A DNA stretch of 64,000 nt from Xiphias gladius (GCF_016859285.1 NC_053412.1:6137789-6201788); one strand, 5' to 3'; positions 43,240 to 55,937 are shown, counted from the first letter of the stretch. Notes: a model not told the origin generated them from the sequence alone. Program-made: numbers and translations.

Positions 43240-45235
43240 TAACATGATCATTGAATGGAAACACTGTCTCACCACTGGCCTGGCCGTTTTGCTGCAGCAC
43301 CACAGAGGCTGCTCGACAGTGGCCTCAGGCACAGACTTTTATCATGTTGTCTCACAAGTGTTTAGTGATTAGGGTTTTTCTCATGAATACACACCTCGAT
43401 GTTAAGTGAAGCACATTAACCCTGGCTAATGTGACTTTTCACTGCAGATGTCTATCTAGCATGAAACACTGTATGCACTGCATTTTTGTATAGCAGCAAA
43501 ATATTATTAGCCATACAAATATAATGATACAAATCTAGAGACTTGTTTCTTCATGATCAATAGGATAAATGTGTTTTTGTTTTTGTTTTTAAAAAAAAAA
43601 AACATATTTCAGCTCTTCTTTCCACTTTACACTGGAAAAAAAATAATCCTTTTTCACTTTTGTTTTTACCAGATTGTCCAAAGAACCAAGAACTCATAAA
43701 AAAAAAGTGAATATGTGTTTACCGCACAAACAGGATGTACCAAAAATCTTGACAATATATTTAAATATTTTTCACATAATACATGCTGGTTAATCGTGAT
43801 ACAGTATAGCATATATACACATTCTAAATAAACAGACTACTCAGCTGGCTCTTTGCCTTGCACTGCCCCTAATTGTCAGTTTCTCTTATACATCTGCGTG
43901 GTTCAGTCTCTTCTAATCACTATCATTATTATTCAGCGTTTGAATGTAGCTATCATGCACTTCTCTTGCCAGCTCTGCATGGTCCGCATGTTCTGTCCCA
44001 CCGAAAATAAAGTCACGCCGAATAAAAATGTACTCAAATGTCCCTACACATTAAGAATAACACAACATATTCATAAATTTATTCTGAATGATCACCTTGT
44101 CTCTACGGACCTACCGACTTGGAAGGCACACGCAGGCGTCTGTGTGAATCAGGCCTGTTAATAACAACGATTAGAAAGTGGTTAGAAAACATTTGAGCGT
44201 GAAGGTTTACAGATACAGTTTTTTTTTGTTTTTTTTAAGTCATTTGAAATGGAAAAAATCTGAATAAGAGCAATGTAATATTCCTCTCCCCTCGGCCCAA
44301 CTCCTGCTGTGGTGCCCTCAAACAAGGCGTGCCCCCCCCCCTTATGGAGAATGGTAGAAGACTGTGACGTTTACAGTGTGATTCTTTGGTTATAAATCTG
44401 TGGAAATCAAAACCTGTGAATGATAGATTTGTTGAATAATTTCACACTTTGTTTATAAATGCAAGTCATCACACACCATATTGTAAAGGCCCGCAGTCAA
44501 CAGGCATGCACATCCTGGCTGTAGCCACAAGGGGGCGTTGTCGGGCTTTTAACCATTAAGACCAGAGTATAATCCGGAGGATGTTTGCTGCCACTTTTTA
44601 CAACAGAAAGAGCTACAGACCAGCAGCATAGTCTAAAAGCCACCTCCAGCCACCTTTTAAAGCATTGCACCCCCCAGGTTTTCACTTATTTTGAACCTCT
44701 CCAATTCATTCACTCCAACCTCCACTTCACAGACAATGTAGTTGGTGATGTTGCACTGGACTCATCAGCTGCGATGTCTACTGTTGCTACCCAGAAATAA
44801 CGTACAAGCCGTTTGAGCCTTCTGGTGCTTTTCGTTAGCAGCTACACTTCATAGAACCAGTGGATGAACTTCAGAGTGGCTGAAGGTGTAAACTGAAGAG
44901 CATTTATTATTCATAGCTTTCATAGCAAAGGAAAAATAAGCCTACTTTACGCAGACACGGGCAAAACTAATTACTTGCTCTGATTTTCTCGCATGAAACT
45001 ACCCATACTAAATTTATAAAACATTAAGTAAAACTACAAAACCAAATTTACAATCCCAACTCAAAATCCAACTAAAGCTAAACAGCTGAAATAGAGGAAT
45101 ACAAATCAAAATCAAATTGTAGGGAGGCAGAGGGGGAAGTGGTGATGATGAAGATGGACAGAGTTTGCATCAGTCATCAGGTGTTTGGAAAGGAGGAGGG
45201 CGGGTTAGGGGAGCATAAATGAACTGTCTGACAGG
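43240..45235. other. Spacer between the two TAAR genes
   Basis: No gene is seen. It contains A-rich and T-rich runs (43590-43601, 44220-44236), a C-run at 44332-44341, and a repeat-like block at about 44490-44680 (CCACAAGGGGGCG) of a type common in fish. The spacer has no clear similarity to the sequence downstream of copy 2, although the coding regions are nearly identical. Confidence 0.55.
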
Positions 45236-45262
45236 GAGTTGCATCTCTTCCCCTCCTCCCTG

Positions 45263-46246
45263 ATGGACAGCAGCGGGGGCCCCCCGCTCTGCTTCCCCAG
45301 CCTTAACTCCTCCTGCAGGCGTCTGCCTCTGCCCCGCTTTGAGACTGCTCTTCTCTACATCCTGCTGGCCTCCGTCTCTCTGTTGACTGTGACTCTCAAC
45401 CTGCTGGTCATCATCTCTATCTCTCACTTCAGGCAGCTCCACACCCCGACCAACACCCTGCTGCTGTCTCTGGCTGTGTCCGACCTGGTGGTGGGGCTGC
45501 TGGTGATGCCCATCGAAGGCCTGCGCTACATGGAGACGTGCTGGCTGCTGGGGAGGCTGATGTGTGCTCTGACTCCTTATGTTTCTTACTGTCTGCTGTC
45601 TGCCTCTCTGGGCAACATGGTGCTCATATCCATAGACCGTTATCTGGCCATCTGTGACCCGCTGCGCTATTCCTCTAAGATCACCCTGAACAGAGTTAAA
45701 ATTTTAATCTCTCTCTGTTGGATTTGTTCAATTATCTACAATGGGCTAATCCTAATGGACCACCTAGGGTGGTCGAAGAGGTTCAGCTCCTGTCATGGGG
45801 AGTGTGTGGTGGTCATCAGCCACATCTCGGGAACTGTTGACCTCTTCATCACCTTTGTCGGACCCTGTACTGTCATGGTTATTCTGTATATGAGGGTGTT
45901 TGTTGTTGCTGTTTCTCAGGTGCGTGTCATTCGGTTGCAGACAGCAGCCACCGCTCTCACTGCAGCTCCAACTGCTAAAAAGGAGAGGAAGGCAGCCAGG
46001 ACTCTTGGGATTGTGATAGCTGTGTTTCTAATGTGTTTCTGCCCTTATTACTATCCCTCTCTTGCAGGAGAGGATACCTCAAACAGCTTGTCGTACTTTG
46101 CTGTTCTGTCTTGGATCATGTTGATGAACTCCTGTGTAAACCCTCTGATTTACGCTCTGTTCTACCCCTGGTTTAGGAAGGCTATCAAACTCATTTTCAC
46201 CCTCAGAATACTGCAGCCTCACTCCCAGGAGGTCAAGATCCTTTAG
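45263..46246 (+). CDS. Trace amine-associated receptor-like GPCR, copy 2 (single exon)
   Basis: An intact 327-aa receptor, tandem paralogue of the gene 3 kb upstream. The start is the ATG at 45263, equivalent to copy 1; the frame is open upstream to an ATG at 45239, which would add eight residues not conserved in copy 1. It has the same TAAR marks: IDRYLAICDPLRY, a TM7 fingerprint with FYPWFRKA, Ser at 3.32 and Asp at 5.42 (VDLF). The first 345 bp match copy 1 exactly. Differences cluster in TM4, extracellular loop 2 and TM5 (ISLCWICSIIYNGLILMDHL and TVDLFITFVGPCTVMVI). A likely poly(A) signal AATAAA lies near 46463. It is an olfactory-type class III TAAR by its residues, with the ligand unknown. 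Confidence 0.9.
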   Translation: MDSSGGPPLCFPSLNSSCRRLPLPRFETALLYILLASVSLLTVTLNLLVIISISHFRQLHTPTNTLLLSLAVSDLVVGLLVMPIEGLRYMETCWLLGRLMCALTPYVSYCLLSASLGNMVLISIDRYLAICDPLRYSSKITLNRVKILISLCWICSIIYNGLILMDHLGWSKRFSSCHGECVVVISHISGTVDLFITFVGPCTVMVILYMRVFVVAVSQVRVIRLQTAATALTAAPTAKKERKAARTLGIVIAVFLMCFCPYYYPSLAGEDTSNSLSYFAVLSWIMLMNSCVNPLIYALFYPWFRKAIKLIFTLRILQPHSQEVKIL

Positions 46247-46259
46247 ATAGAGCTGAAAC

Positions 46260-47640
46260 TCTCTGTGTCTGGTCACTTTCCAGTTTTAATGAAGCATATT
46301 CACTGTATCCTTTGTGTGCACTGTATGTGCTGCATTTTCGGGCCAGACTTACTGTGAATTCAGAATGTAACGAGCAGGAGGGAACCGACAGTGGCTTCAG
46401 CTGCCGCAGGCTTCCTCATTTTGTGACACACACTGCAGCAAAACATTATTACGCATAAGACAAATAAAATTATTAAAGTGATAAGAATTCTCCATAATTT
46501 AGAGAAGTGCATTTTCATCATTTAGGACTTAAAACCTTTGGGAAGATCTCAATTTGACTATATTCCATCTCTGTACTTTGCAGTGTAAAGATATCCTGCT
46601 TTTGTCTTTACCTGATTGGGTTTCTTTGTGTTTATGACAAAGACGTGAATACGTAATGTGATGTGGCTACATATTTTAATATTTTGCCAACAGATATATA
46701 CATGTAAGTGGCGTGTGCATGTATAATTGCATTATTACTCATTAGATATAACACAGTGGTAAGAGCTCACCTCCCTGTGAAACACAAATGTAATCAGTAC
46801 TTTGTAAAAAATACATCATAATTGATTGTACTATTATTATTGTTTATTATAAATGAATGTTTTAGAGATTATAGTCAGTTTGCTTCTTTGCTCTACAAAA
46901 ACCCTATTAACTTTGCTACTTTCTAGGCATTGCCATTACCTGAGTTAACTCTTTTTAACATTGCTGTCAAAAAATAATATCTGCAATTTTCCCTTTCTTT
47001 AATGCTGCAAATCTGTTTCGTGTTTAAATTATTATTTCCATGCAAAAACTGGCATCTAATAAAGAACAGTTAAAGCGATGATAATTCTTCTGCCATAGAC
47101 TTACCCATAGGGTAATACGGCTCTCCTGTCTATATGAAACAAGCCTGCAGATCATAATGGTTGGAAAAAAGAGGTTATTAAACTGGCAAGTCTTCTGAAG
47201 TGGAAATATACTGTATGAACAAGCCTAATGTTTAAAAAAAAAAAAAAACACATTCTTCCATCCCCTGGGCCTAAATTCTGATTAACCTGCAGCAGATAAC
47301 AGTGTTTTCAACACTGCAGAGGTTTATACTATATTCAAGGGTCAGGTTTATTCGATAAAGTCCTTTATACACATAGTTACTATGGTATATGGTAGTTTCC
47401 AGAGGGACTGCGTTTAAACATCTTGGGGGAAAAGCAAGCAACAGCTGGATTGTTGAATGTTATATTACCATAGCACAATAACCGGCCATCAGGATCCGGT
47501 AGACTCACTATTGACCGTCACACATCTCAGACACTAACACTTTGATTGGGGCAACCTCCGCTGCAGCGCCATCACCCGAGGCGCTGGGGGGCGCTGTTGC
47601 ACGAAAACATTTGATGGCTAACCCCGTTGAAACCCAGAGC
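46260..47640. other. Intergenic stretch between TAAR copy 2 and the stoml2 locus
   Basis: AT-rich with no coding signal. The last 150 bp (47540-47640) become GC-rich (GCGCTGGGGGGCGCTG) and probably mark the promoter of the stoml2 locus. Confidence 0.5.
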
Positions 47641-47746
47641 TGGAAAACCAGGCAGCTAGGAAATATGACACGACCCTAAACCGATTCTTTCTGACGACTT
47701 AAAATCCACGTATAATCATAGCATTCAACTGTTTTTCTTTTAAAAC

Positions 47747-50700
47747 ATGTTACGGACATTGTCTCGGGCCGGTGGCGCCGTTTTAAAGGTAAAGAGCCTG
47801 TTTATCAGGCACTAGCAAGTCTTTCTGTGCTCGTTGAGCGTTTGCTTGCTAGCCTGCTAACTTTAGCCGGTAAAGTTACTATCTATCGGCCCCTTTTTTT
47901 TAAAAAAACAAAAAACAAAAAACGTGTAACATCTGTCATTTCCGTTTCCTGTAAGTGCATTAAATCAGCATTTTCTCCATAACATAAACGGTCAACGTTA
48001 CCTGTGGGAAACGGTAGCCGGCTAACGTTAGCTGGTCGCAATGCAAGCTTCAGGCCCAAATAATTAACGCAGTACAGGTGTGAACAGGTGTGACGATATT
48101 TACAGATATTATTTTTTGGTCTATTATAATGGACACATGTTTGTATATGTACATTTTGTGCACTCCTACTAGTTTTTAAGTCCCTGTGATGGATAAAGGA
48201 AGAGTACTCATTATGGACAATGACTAATTTAAGACAAATATTTATTATATCATTGGATTGTAATTATTGATGCATTAATGTGTACATCACTTTGATGTTG
48301 CAGCTGGTAAAGGTGGGGTTAATTTTAATTTACTTTTTACTCTGTTGGGTGGCATTTGAATTTCCCCCCGGACATCAACAAAGTCTTTTCTTAACCGATA
48401 ATAATGCATCATTATTTGCTGATTATATTTTGTTAATCTAAATCTGCAAAGTAACTAGTAATAAGGTTAACAAATCAATGCAGTGCAGTAAAAAAGCATG
48501 TTTCCTCCTGAACTGTAGTGAAGTAGAAATGTAAAGTAGCAGAAAATGTAAATACTCAAGTACAAGTACCTCAAAATTGTACTTCAAAAAGGTACTTAGT
48601 TGCTTTCCACCATGAGTGTTCTAAAAATTCTCCACACACTTTCAGTCTGAACAAGCACTTGGTCACAACTGACTATTACCGAAAAACATCAGACGTGTAG
48701 GAATTTGACTACTTAGACTTACCAGAAGTAACCAACAGAACTCGTAACCAACATACTTGTGACAGCTAATTGATTTCCTTTCTCTGCAGAGCTCCCAGCG
48801 CACCAGGTTGTGGGTGACTTCAGCCCAGCGGCGATGGGCCTCCCACTTACCCATGAACGCCATGGTCCTGTTTGTGCCACAGCAGGAGGCCTGGGTGGTA
48901 GAGGATGGGTCGCTTTCACCGGATCTTAGAGCCGGTATTTCTTTTCAACCAGGGATTCAGTAAGCATGTGTATGAGGAGGCTAGTCTCTCTCTGTGTGAT
49001 CTATATAGGTAAAGGCAGAGAAAAATGGCGGACTAACACTTATCATTAAACCACTTTTTTAATCCGCTCTTATAGGGACTGGACTTCCTCATTCCCATAC
49101 TTGACCGAATTCGTTATGTGCAAAGCCTTAAAGAGATTGTTACTGACATCCCCGAACAGTCAGCTGTATCCCTAGGTAAGTTTTATTTCTTTTGCATTTT
49201 AGGAAAAAGTCAAGGCAATAAGTGACATAAACATTTGTATTAATCGTTTGTTTAAATAACCATCCTCATTGCTGAATTACTTGATATTTTCTTGATCTTT
49301 ACACAGATAATGTGACCCTGCAAATCGATGGAGTTCTTTATTTGAGAATCTTAGATCCTTTTAAGGTAGGCTGGTAAAAGTTCTAAAATACCAACATATC
49401 ATTTTGCCGTCATTCTGATCAGTTATGAAATATAAGCGAGCCACACATCTTAAGCCGGGCCTCAGAGTGATGACTGACTCACAGTAACCTTATCCCACTT
49501 ACCCAAATTACTGCTATATTAGACGCAAAGTATTTCTTTAAATAAACTGCAAGACTATAAAAATACAAAAAAATAAATCTGTAGCTGTCATCACAGTAGG
49601 AAATTTGTGATCATAGTAAGGTTAACTAATCCATTAATATTTCTGTTCAGACTCTCACTCACAATTCATTTACACTGCCAACACTGAGGATAAATTGACT
49701 TATTTTGGACATGAAGTGACAGATATTAATTGATGCTCAAGGCCTAAAATCTCCACGTGTCCAGAAAAATGATATGAACAAAATTAAATTTATATGAACA
49801 CTGAGTTGTAGTAATTGAGGAGTACCGTTTTTTAGCCAGCAGGTAGCGCCAGATTTCATGAGTATTCCTGACATCTCCTCATGGAGGCTGATCAGTTGTA
49901 TCTTTCCAGGCTAGTTATGGTGTAGAGGATCCGGAATATGCTGTGACTCAGCTTGCACAAACAACAATGCGTTCTGAACTGGGCAAACTCACACTGGATA
50001 AAGTATTCAGGGTAAGAAACATCTGCACTACTTGGTGCGCAATTCGTTGCAACAGGATAATGATACGTATTTTAAACCTGCTATCTTGGACCCTCCCTGG
50101 TGTTGAAGGAAAGGCAGTCTCTTAATTCCAACATCGTCCACTCCATCAACCAGGCGTCAGACGAGTGGGGAATCCGCTGCCTGCGTTATGAAATCAAAGA
50201 TATACGAGTTCCACCTCGTGTTAAAGAATCAATGCAGATGCAGGTAAGACACACACATAACTGTGACTGTCATCTCAATACCGTGAAATGTTTAAGAAGT
50301 CATTCAGAAGCAGGTTTTCATTCAGAATATGCAGAAATCGCATGACATAATTACTGTCAACATAAATTTTTTTTTCCCCCTAATTTTCTGCTATCAAGAC
50401 AATCAAAGACAGTTACTACACGAGAGTTCCCAGAGGTTATGAATATCGTCACACCCAACCACTGCGTGATTTTAGGATTATTGTGTTTCCCTGGAGGAGA
50501 AATATATGAGATCCCTCTTTGTTCTTTGTTAGGTGGAGGCTGAGCGTAGGAAGAGAGCCACAGTTTTGGAGTCTGAGGGGACATGGGAAGTGGCCATCAA
50601 TGTTGCAGAGGGTTGCAAGCAAGCCCAAATCCTTGCTTCTTAGGGAGAGAAGGCCGAGCTGTTAAACAAAGCTGCTGGTTGGTGCATTTTACTTTTGACT

Positions 50701-51691
50701 TAAAGAAACAACTGTTTAACTGGGATTTTTCCATGCATGAATCATGTGAGCACTACGTAATTGAAGGTCTTGTTAACTTAGGACTTAGGCCCTCATTACT
50801 CTAAATCCACAGAGCATTTAATTACATGCCTGCAGACTGTGTTGCAATGCTTCACGAGCATCTGACGGCTCAGACTTTAAACAAATCGGACATGGTTACT
50901 GACAACTTCCAAGCATACTGAGTAGTAGTGAATCAAGAAGAATGTCGAAAAAGGGGGTTTCGAATCTTTTATATTATGTAAATCCAAAAACATATACTTT
51001 GGTTATTAATTTACATGTTGTGTTGTCTCTAGGCGAGGCCCAGGCTATGTTAGCCAGAGCAGATGCCAAATCCCAGGCCATTCGTCTGTTGTCAGAGGCT
51101 CTGGCTGAACAGGTATCAAGTAGATTTTAATGCTTCATTTATCATTAAAGGATTAAAAGTGATCCTAAGCTCTTGTGTTATTTGGAAACATTCTTCTCAG
51201 TATTCACAGTAAGCAGAAATTTGGTTGTGTCTTGACAGAACGGAGATGCCGCAGCCTCGCTGAGTGTTGCCGAACAGTATGTGTCTGCTTTCTCCAACCT
51301 CGCCAAAGGGTCCAAAACTGTGCTCCTGCCTACCGACACTGGTGACGTTAGTGGAGTGGTCACACAGGTATGCTCTTTCCTACCGGCTAATAAGCTTTTA
51401 GACTCAATTTGTCCACAAAATTAAACTACAAATCTTGAAATTAGGGTATTTGTTTGGTATGTTTTTGGTCAAAGGAATAGTTTGACATTTTGGGAAATAC
51501 TCCTTGTCATGAAACGCAACCTACTTAACTAATGCTATATGTTTCTAATGCTTTCCATATTGTTCTTTTGCCCTCAGGCCACGACTATTTATAGCGCGCT
51601 ATCCAAGCCAACGTTACAAGTTGAGAGCATAAAGACCAAGACGGAGGAACCCAGTGAAGAGCCTCCAGTCCAGTCGGCATCAGCACAGTAA
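47747..51691 (+). pseudogene. stoml2: Stomatin-like 2 locus with a frameshift and a premature stop (pseudogene or assembly error)
   Basis: STOML2 is a mitochondrial inner-membrane SPFH protein that scaffolds cardiolipin-rich domains. Ten exons are clear: 47747-47788, 48790-48934, 49076-49175, 49307-49365, 49910-50011, 50109-50243, 50533-50677, 51033-51112, 51239-51367, 51578-51691, all with GT-AG introns. The family order is kept: LFVPQQEAWVVE, LDRIRYVQSLKEIV, LQIDGVLYLRI, YGVEDPEYAVTQLAQTTMRS, RYEIKDIRVPPRVKESMQMQ, NGDAAASLSVAEQYVSAFS. Two lesions break it. Exon 2 is 145 bp where 147 is expected: after WVVE two bases are missing near 48902-48904, so the conserved RMGRFHR segment is out of frame. 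Exon 7 has TAG at 50641-50643 where the family has Glu. Nearby, conserved positions are altered (TWEV for TRES-type, GCKQ for GKKQ). Intact splice sites and exons make it an unprocessed copy of recent decay, or a faulty consensus of a live gene. Confidence 0.85.
51474..51530 (+). mobile_element. Fragment of the GGAATAGTTTGACATTTTGG foldback family
   Basis: GGAATAGTTTGACATTTTGG followed by GAAATACTCCTTGTCATG and then AACCTACTT matches the left end of the family. The rest of the element is missing. It lies in the last intron of the stoml2 locus. Confidence 0.65.
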
Positions 51692-51699
51692 CAGAGGAA

Positions 51700-53751
51700 A
51701 TCATTCCTTCCCTAAAAAAGTGGAAGCAGTTTTCCACAATTATGGAGCACAGTGGCTCTGCTGTCTGGTGCAAAGGGCGCTCTATCGACTGCAGGGCACA
51801 GGATGTCAAGACTTAAGAACAGTACTTGATAAACAGAGACGGTGCTGAGCAAGGACAGCCGGGAAAAGAGAGAGACTGAACCATAAATTATGTTACTTGT
51901 GTTGGTCAGATGTTGTAGCTGACCTAAATCCACTATGCTGTGAATCGTATCTCTGATAAGGACATGTATTGTGCCCGTATATAGTGACAGGGTGTTTATG
52001 GTGCAAAAACAAAACAACAGTATCTGCTGCTTCTTAATAGCCTCATCACCTTTGAATGGACATTTAGTGGCTGTGAGCCACTGAACATTTTAGGCCACAA
52101 TTATGCGTATGCACGACTCATATGTCTCTGTTTTCACTCAGTCTGGTTTCCTTATCATTGGATCCTTATCATCTATTATCATTTCAAATGCAGTCATTGT
52201 TAATTTTTTGCATTTTTCTACAATGTATATATCCCTCTAGAGATTAATTGGCTTTTGGTAGGCTTTAGTTCAAAACTTCAAAGTACTTAAGTTAAAAAAG
52301 CCTCTTAAGAACTTGGATTTTTAGGGAGATACAATATGAATAATTCATTTATTTGTTGTTGGTGTTGGAGTCGTGTGTCAGGAAAAAATGGCCATCAAGA
52401 AAAAGAAAGAAAGAAAAGTTTCTATTGGACACGTCAAAGTTTGTCTCTCTGTTTCAGAGAACAGTTATTAACTGTATTATGGATATTGCAACAGTATGGT
52501 GTCTCCACTAAAAAAACTGAAAGCAGTTTCCTTATTTATATAACCGCACAGATTACCAGGGAGCCTGGAGCTCAGGGGGGAGTTCTCACAATCCAGTTCA
52601 GGCTTATAAATTAGAGTTGGTTATGGTGGGTTGTTCAAATAGAGTTCCTCGTTGTCACAAATGCACTGCTATAATTAGTTAAAATAGGTGCAACTGTATA
52701 GTTTCCCTATCTTGAGACATCCCAAGCCCGGCAACTTGTACAATTCTTGCGGATGATTTAAAAACAAACTCTTCTATTATTTGGCTACTCTGCTGTGTAA
52801 AATCTGATACGGGTCTTTCTAATGTTGACTGTGATTCAACCATTTACCTCAAATATTTAAACTGTATGAGACCTGCCGGTTTCAGTTGGATAAGTTTGAT
52901 TTTTGAGCTGGTTCACAAAGTTCATCTGACGCATACCGGCATGGCAGTTATTGCACAAACAAATTAATGAGTCCTGTGAAGGAAAGCAATTATCGCGGTT
53001 AATTTTAAAAAGGTTTTTGCACTAATTTTTGATTTTGAATAGAATTGCATTGGTTGTTTTAGTGTCAGAGCTTAGGAAAATGTTTTTTGACGTTTTTCCA
53101 GCAAAAAACACAAAATTAAACTGTTTTCTAAGATGTTTTATTATATTAGTAGCGTTTTTATTTGGTTATTAGGCTGTGACAGAAAGAACACCATGCTGTA
53201 GCCTTTATACTGAGGACCATCCCAGATAATGCTGAATGACTAATGAAATAGGAGAGAAACAGTGTATTTCTTCTTCACAAAATTGTAACTTTTTTTACTT
53301 GTATGTGATTTTCTCTCTGGCTTCACTTTTGCATAGGTTTTAGCTGTCTTTGGTTTGTTGTCAGCCTCTCGTGAGGATTGTGGTCAGTAAATACTTTATC
53401 ACAGAGGTTTAAATTGTTCCTTTTACCCTCCAAGGAAAACAGTTAATCATTTCCTGAAAGTAAATGCCACCTCACATTAGTTAGAAGGTCATTTTGTTTG
53501 TTTGCGAGTCTTTTTAAACATAAAAATTAGGCCTGAAAAGCATCAGCAAACCTTTTGGTTTGTTTTAGGACACAGGGTGAGACAGCATAAAGCCTGGCAT
53601 TACATTCTGATAAACTTCCCTCTCTATCATCTCCAATTCTATGCTTCGAGCTCACATGATGAAATGGAGAAAGCAATGACTGGAATGTGGAATTTGGTTG
53701 CACGGATTTCAACAAATAAAGCGCACTGCAAGCAGGCACTTGCCACTATGA

Positions 53752-53804
<53 letters not shown>

Positions 53805-55060
53805 TGTGTGTGTGTGTGTGTGTGTGTGTACACGTCTTTAATCCCTGAAAAGGCTGGCAGTGACTGGCCCAAAAATCGGATGTTTTCTCATTCGAGCGTT
53901 TCCCAGACACACCTCTTTTCCCTCCTTCTCCTCATTGCAACCTCCTGTCTCTCCTGTTCTTGTCCCACCTTTCTGTCTGTCCGGTATCTCCATAATTTAT
54001 TTTACAGTTGTCAGTAACTGCTTTGCACTGGGAAGGGGGAAAAAAATTATCTTGATTAAGTCAAAGATGTTAGCTTGTTCTGCAGTTCACCTCTCCTTAC
54101 CCTCCCCTCCTCCTCCTCCGTCATGACACACAGACACACATGCCCGCAGCCTTGGGGCAGTATAGTTAAGAAGGTATGTAAAGTTTTTCTTTTTTAGGAC
54201 CTTGAATGGACAAACCACATGGAGAAAGAACAAGAGCAGAGGTGAGGGGGGGAGGGAAAAAGTCAAAGATGGAGCTTGATGAAGTGTGAAGGAGTAAAGT
54301 CAGGAAAGGTGTTTGGAGCTGCAGGTGTGAGACCAATTTCGTGGCTTTATTTCCGTGTCTTTCTCAAACACACACACGCAGACGAGTCTTGACATTGTAA
54401 TAGTGTTTACTGAGGAGAAAAGAAACCAGAAGGAATTGGGGACAGCTGACATAAGGCAGAAACGGCAGAGAGAGAGACAGCAAATGCATTAGCAGCTCAT
54501 AAAAAGGCACTTAGAACTGCAGTTAGGTAACCCATACATTCATCACCACTAGCTTCTATTGAACACACAGTGTGTGTCAGCTGCTTCCGTTACATAGAAT
54601 TACAAAGGTGGTGTAGATAACCAATGTGTGAAAAAAGGGAAGAGTGATAAGGAATATGGGAGAATCTGATTTTACAACTGACAGTTGAACCCGTTTTTTG
54701 TGGGGGTTTTTAAAGCTAGAAAGACCGCAGCAAAAAATCAACCTCTCCAGTGAATTTAAAAACATAAAAAGATGATGATGGCATGTGTTAAGAGGATATG
54801 TGCCAGTGCCAGGGTGCTGTATAGCCAGCAATTTCTATAGGGGAGGGGGTATTCCACTATAATCAGCTATAATGCACAAATCATCCCTCTAAGATCCTTC
54901 ACTCCACCCACAGGATACAATCGTTCCATTCTTGTATTTTTTCTCATTCAATCCAACAGGACATCTATGAGCAGGACGCACATTCCCTCTGTTTGGAAAA
55001 GAACTTAATACCAAAAGCTTTTTTAAACCTCCTGCTTTTCTTTTTTTTCCTTTAAAAAAA
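51700..55060. other. Intergenic region before the VEGF-like gene
   Basis: No gene is seen. A (GT)n microsatellite occupies 53754-53829 with one GGGT interruption. From about 54200 on, the plus strand becomes purine-rich. The open frames around the microsatellite are artefacts of the dinucleotide run. Confidence 0.55.
53754..53829. repeat. (GT)n microsatellite
   Basis: About 76 bp of GT repeat with a single interrupting G near 53801. Confidence 0.95.
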
Positions 55061-55069
55061 ACCTCAATT

Positions 55070-55258
55070 TCAGAACAGGATTTGGAATAAGCTCTTACTC
55101 TTTTTTTCTCTCTCTTTGATCAGACAGCCCGACAGAAAAGTTGTGACAGATTTAGAAAGCGGCAAAAAAGAAAAAAGTCCAGAGAGAGACAGAGACAGAG
55201 CTTTGCCCTGAAGGTTTTTGAGGAAGAAACAGGAGACAGATAAAGAGGCAGCAATAAT

Positions 55259-55303
<45 letters not shown>

Positions 55304-55480
55304 AAGAGCACAGCCGCTGTGTGAAGAGAGGGGAAAATATAGATAAAGAAAGCCAGGAGGTGCACCAGTGTGAAGGGCGAGGAGAAGAGACTGAAGAGGA
55401 CAACCAAGGCTGGAGAGAAAGGGGGAGGTAAATTGGAGAATCAGCAAATAAAAGGCAGAGATTGAGGGAAAATTCAAGTT
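55070..55480. repeat. Purine-rich tract with (GA)n core
   Basis: The plus strand is strongly purine-biased over about 400 bp, with a pure GA run at 55263-55298. It lies 460-870 bp upstream of the VEGF-like ATG, within its probable promoter or 5' UTR. The minus-strand Leu/Ser-rich frames are artefacts of this bias. Confidence 0.8.
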
Positions 55481-55937
55481 CAAGGTCAAGAAAGATATAA
55501 AGAGGAGAAAAAGTGAAGATAAAACTCAAACTGAGACAAACAGTGATTTAAAGAACATCATATTAACAGAAAGAATGGATGTGCAACAAGAGAAGTGGAA
55601 AGACTTCCTCTGAAGATAAAGGAAAACTAAAACGGAGCTGTGTTTGAAGTTGTGAAGAGGAAACGATTTCCTCATCATGATTTATTCAGCTGAATTCCCA
55701 ATTTCAAACAACCTGCGCCAGAAGAGCAACTTCGTCCCAGGATAGAATGAAGAGAGGAGCAAAGAGAAACCTGCCGAGTCTGTGATACCCTCCTGCTCCT
55801 CCTTCTCCTCCTCTTCACCTCAGACTCTTCCACCTTCCTCTCCTCCTTCCTTCCTGTCACTTCACATCCAGCTCTAAATTCACTAACTTCCTCCTCTGTC
55901 CTGATATCTCCTCTTCTCTCTTCTTCATCTCCTCACT

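Noticed and set aside
45239-45262. Upstream ATG of TAAR copy 2 adding eight residues
   Set aside because: The extension is not shared with copy 1, and the ATG at 45263 is the start conserved between the copies.
42186-45442. Minus-strand open frames opposite the starts of both TAAR genes
   Set aside because: They are antisense shadows of the duplicated coding sequence; the two copies are alike only because the sense genes are.
53502-54017. A 171-aa plus-strand frame with a Cys-Val run
   Set aside because: The run is the (GT)n microsatellite; flanking residues show no homology.
55070-55529. Leu/Ser-rich minus-strand frames up to 139 aa that resemble membrane proteins
   Set aside because: They arise from the complementary pyrimidine strand of the purine tract and have no coding pattern.
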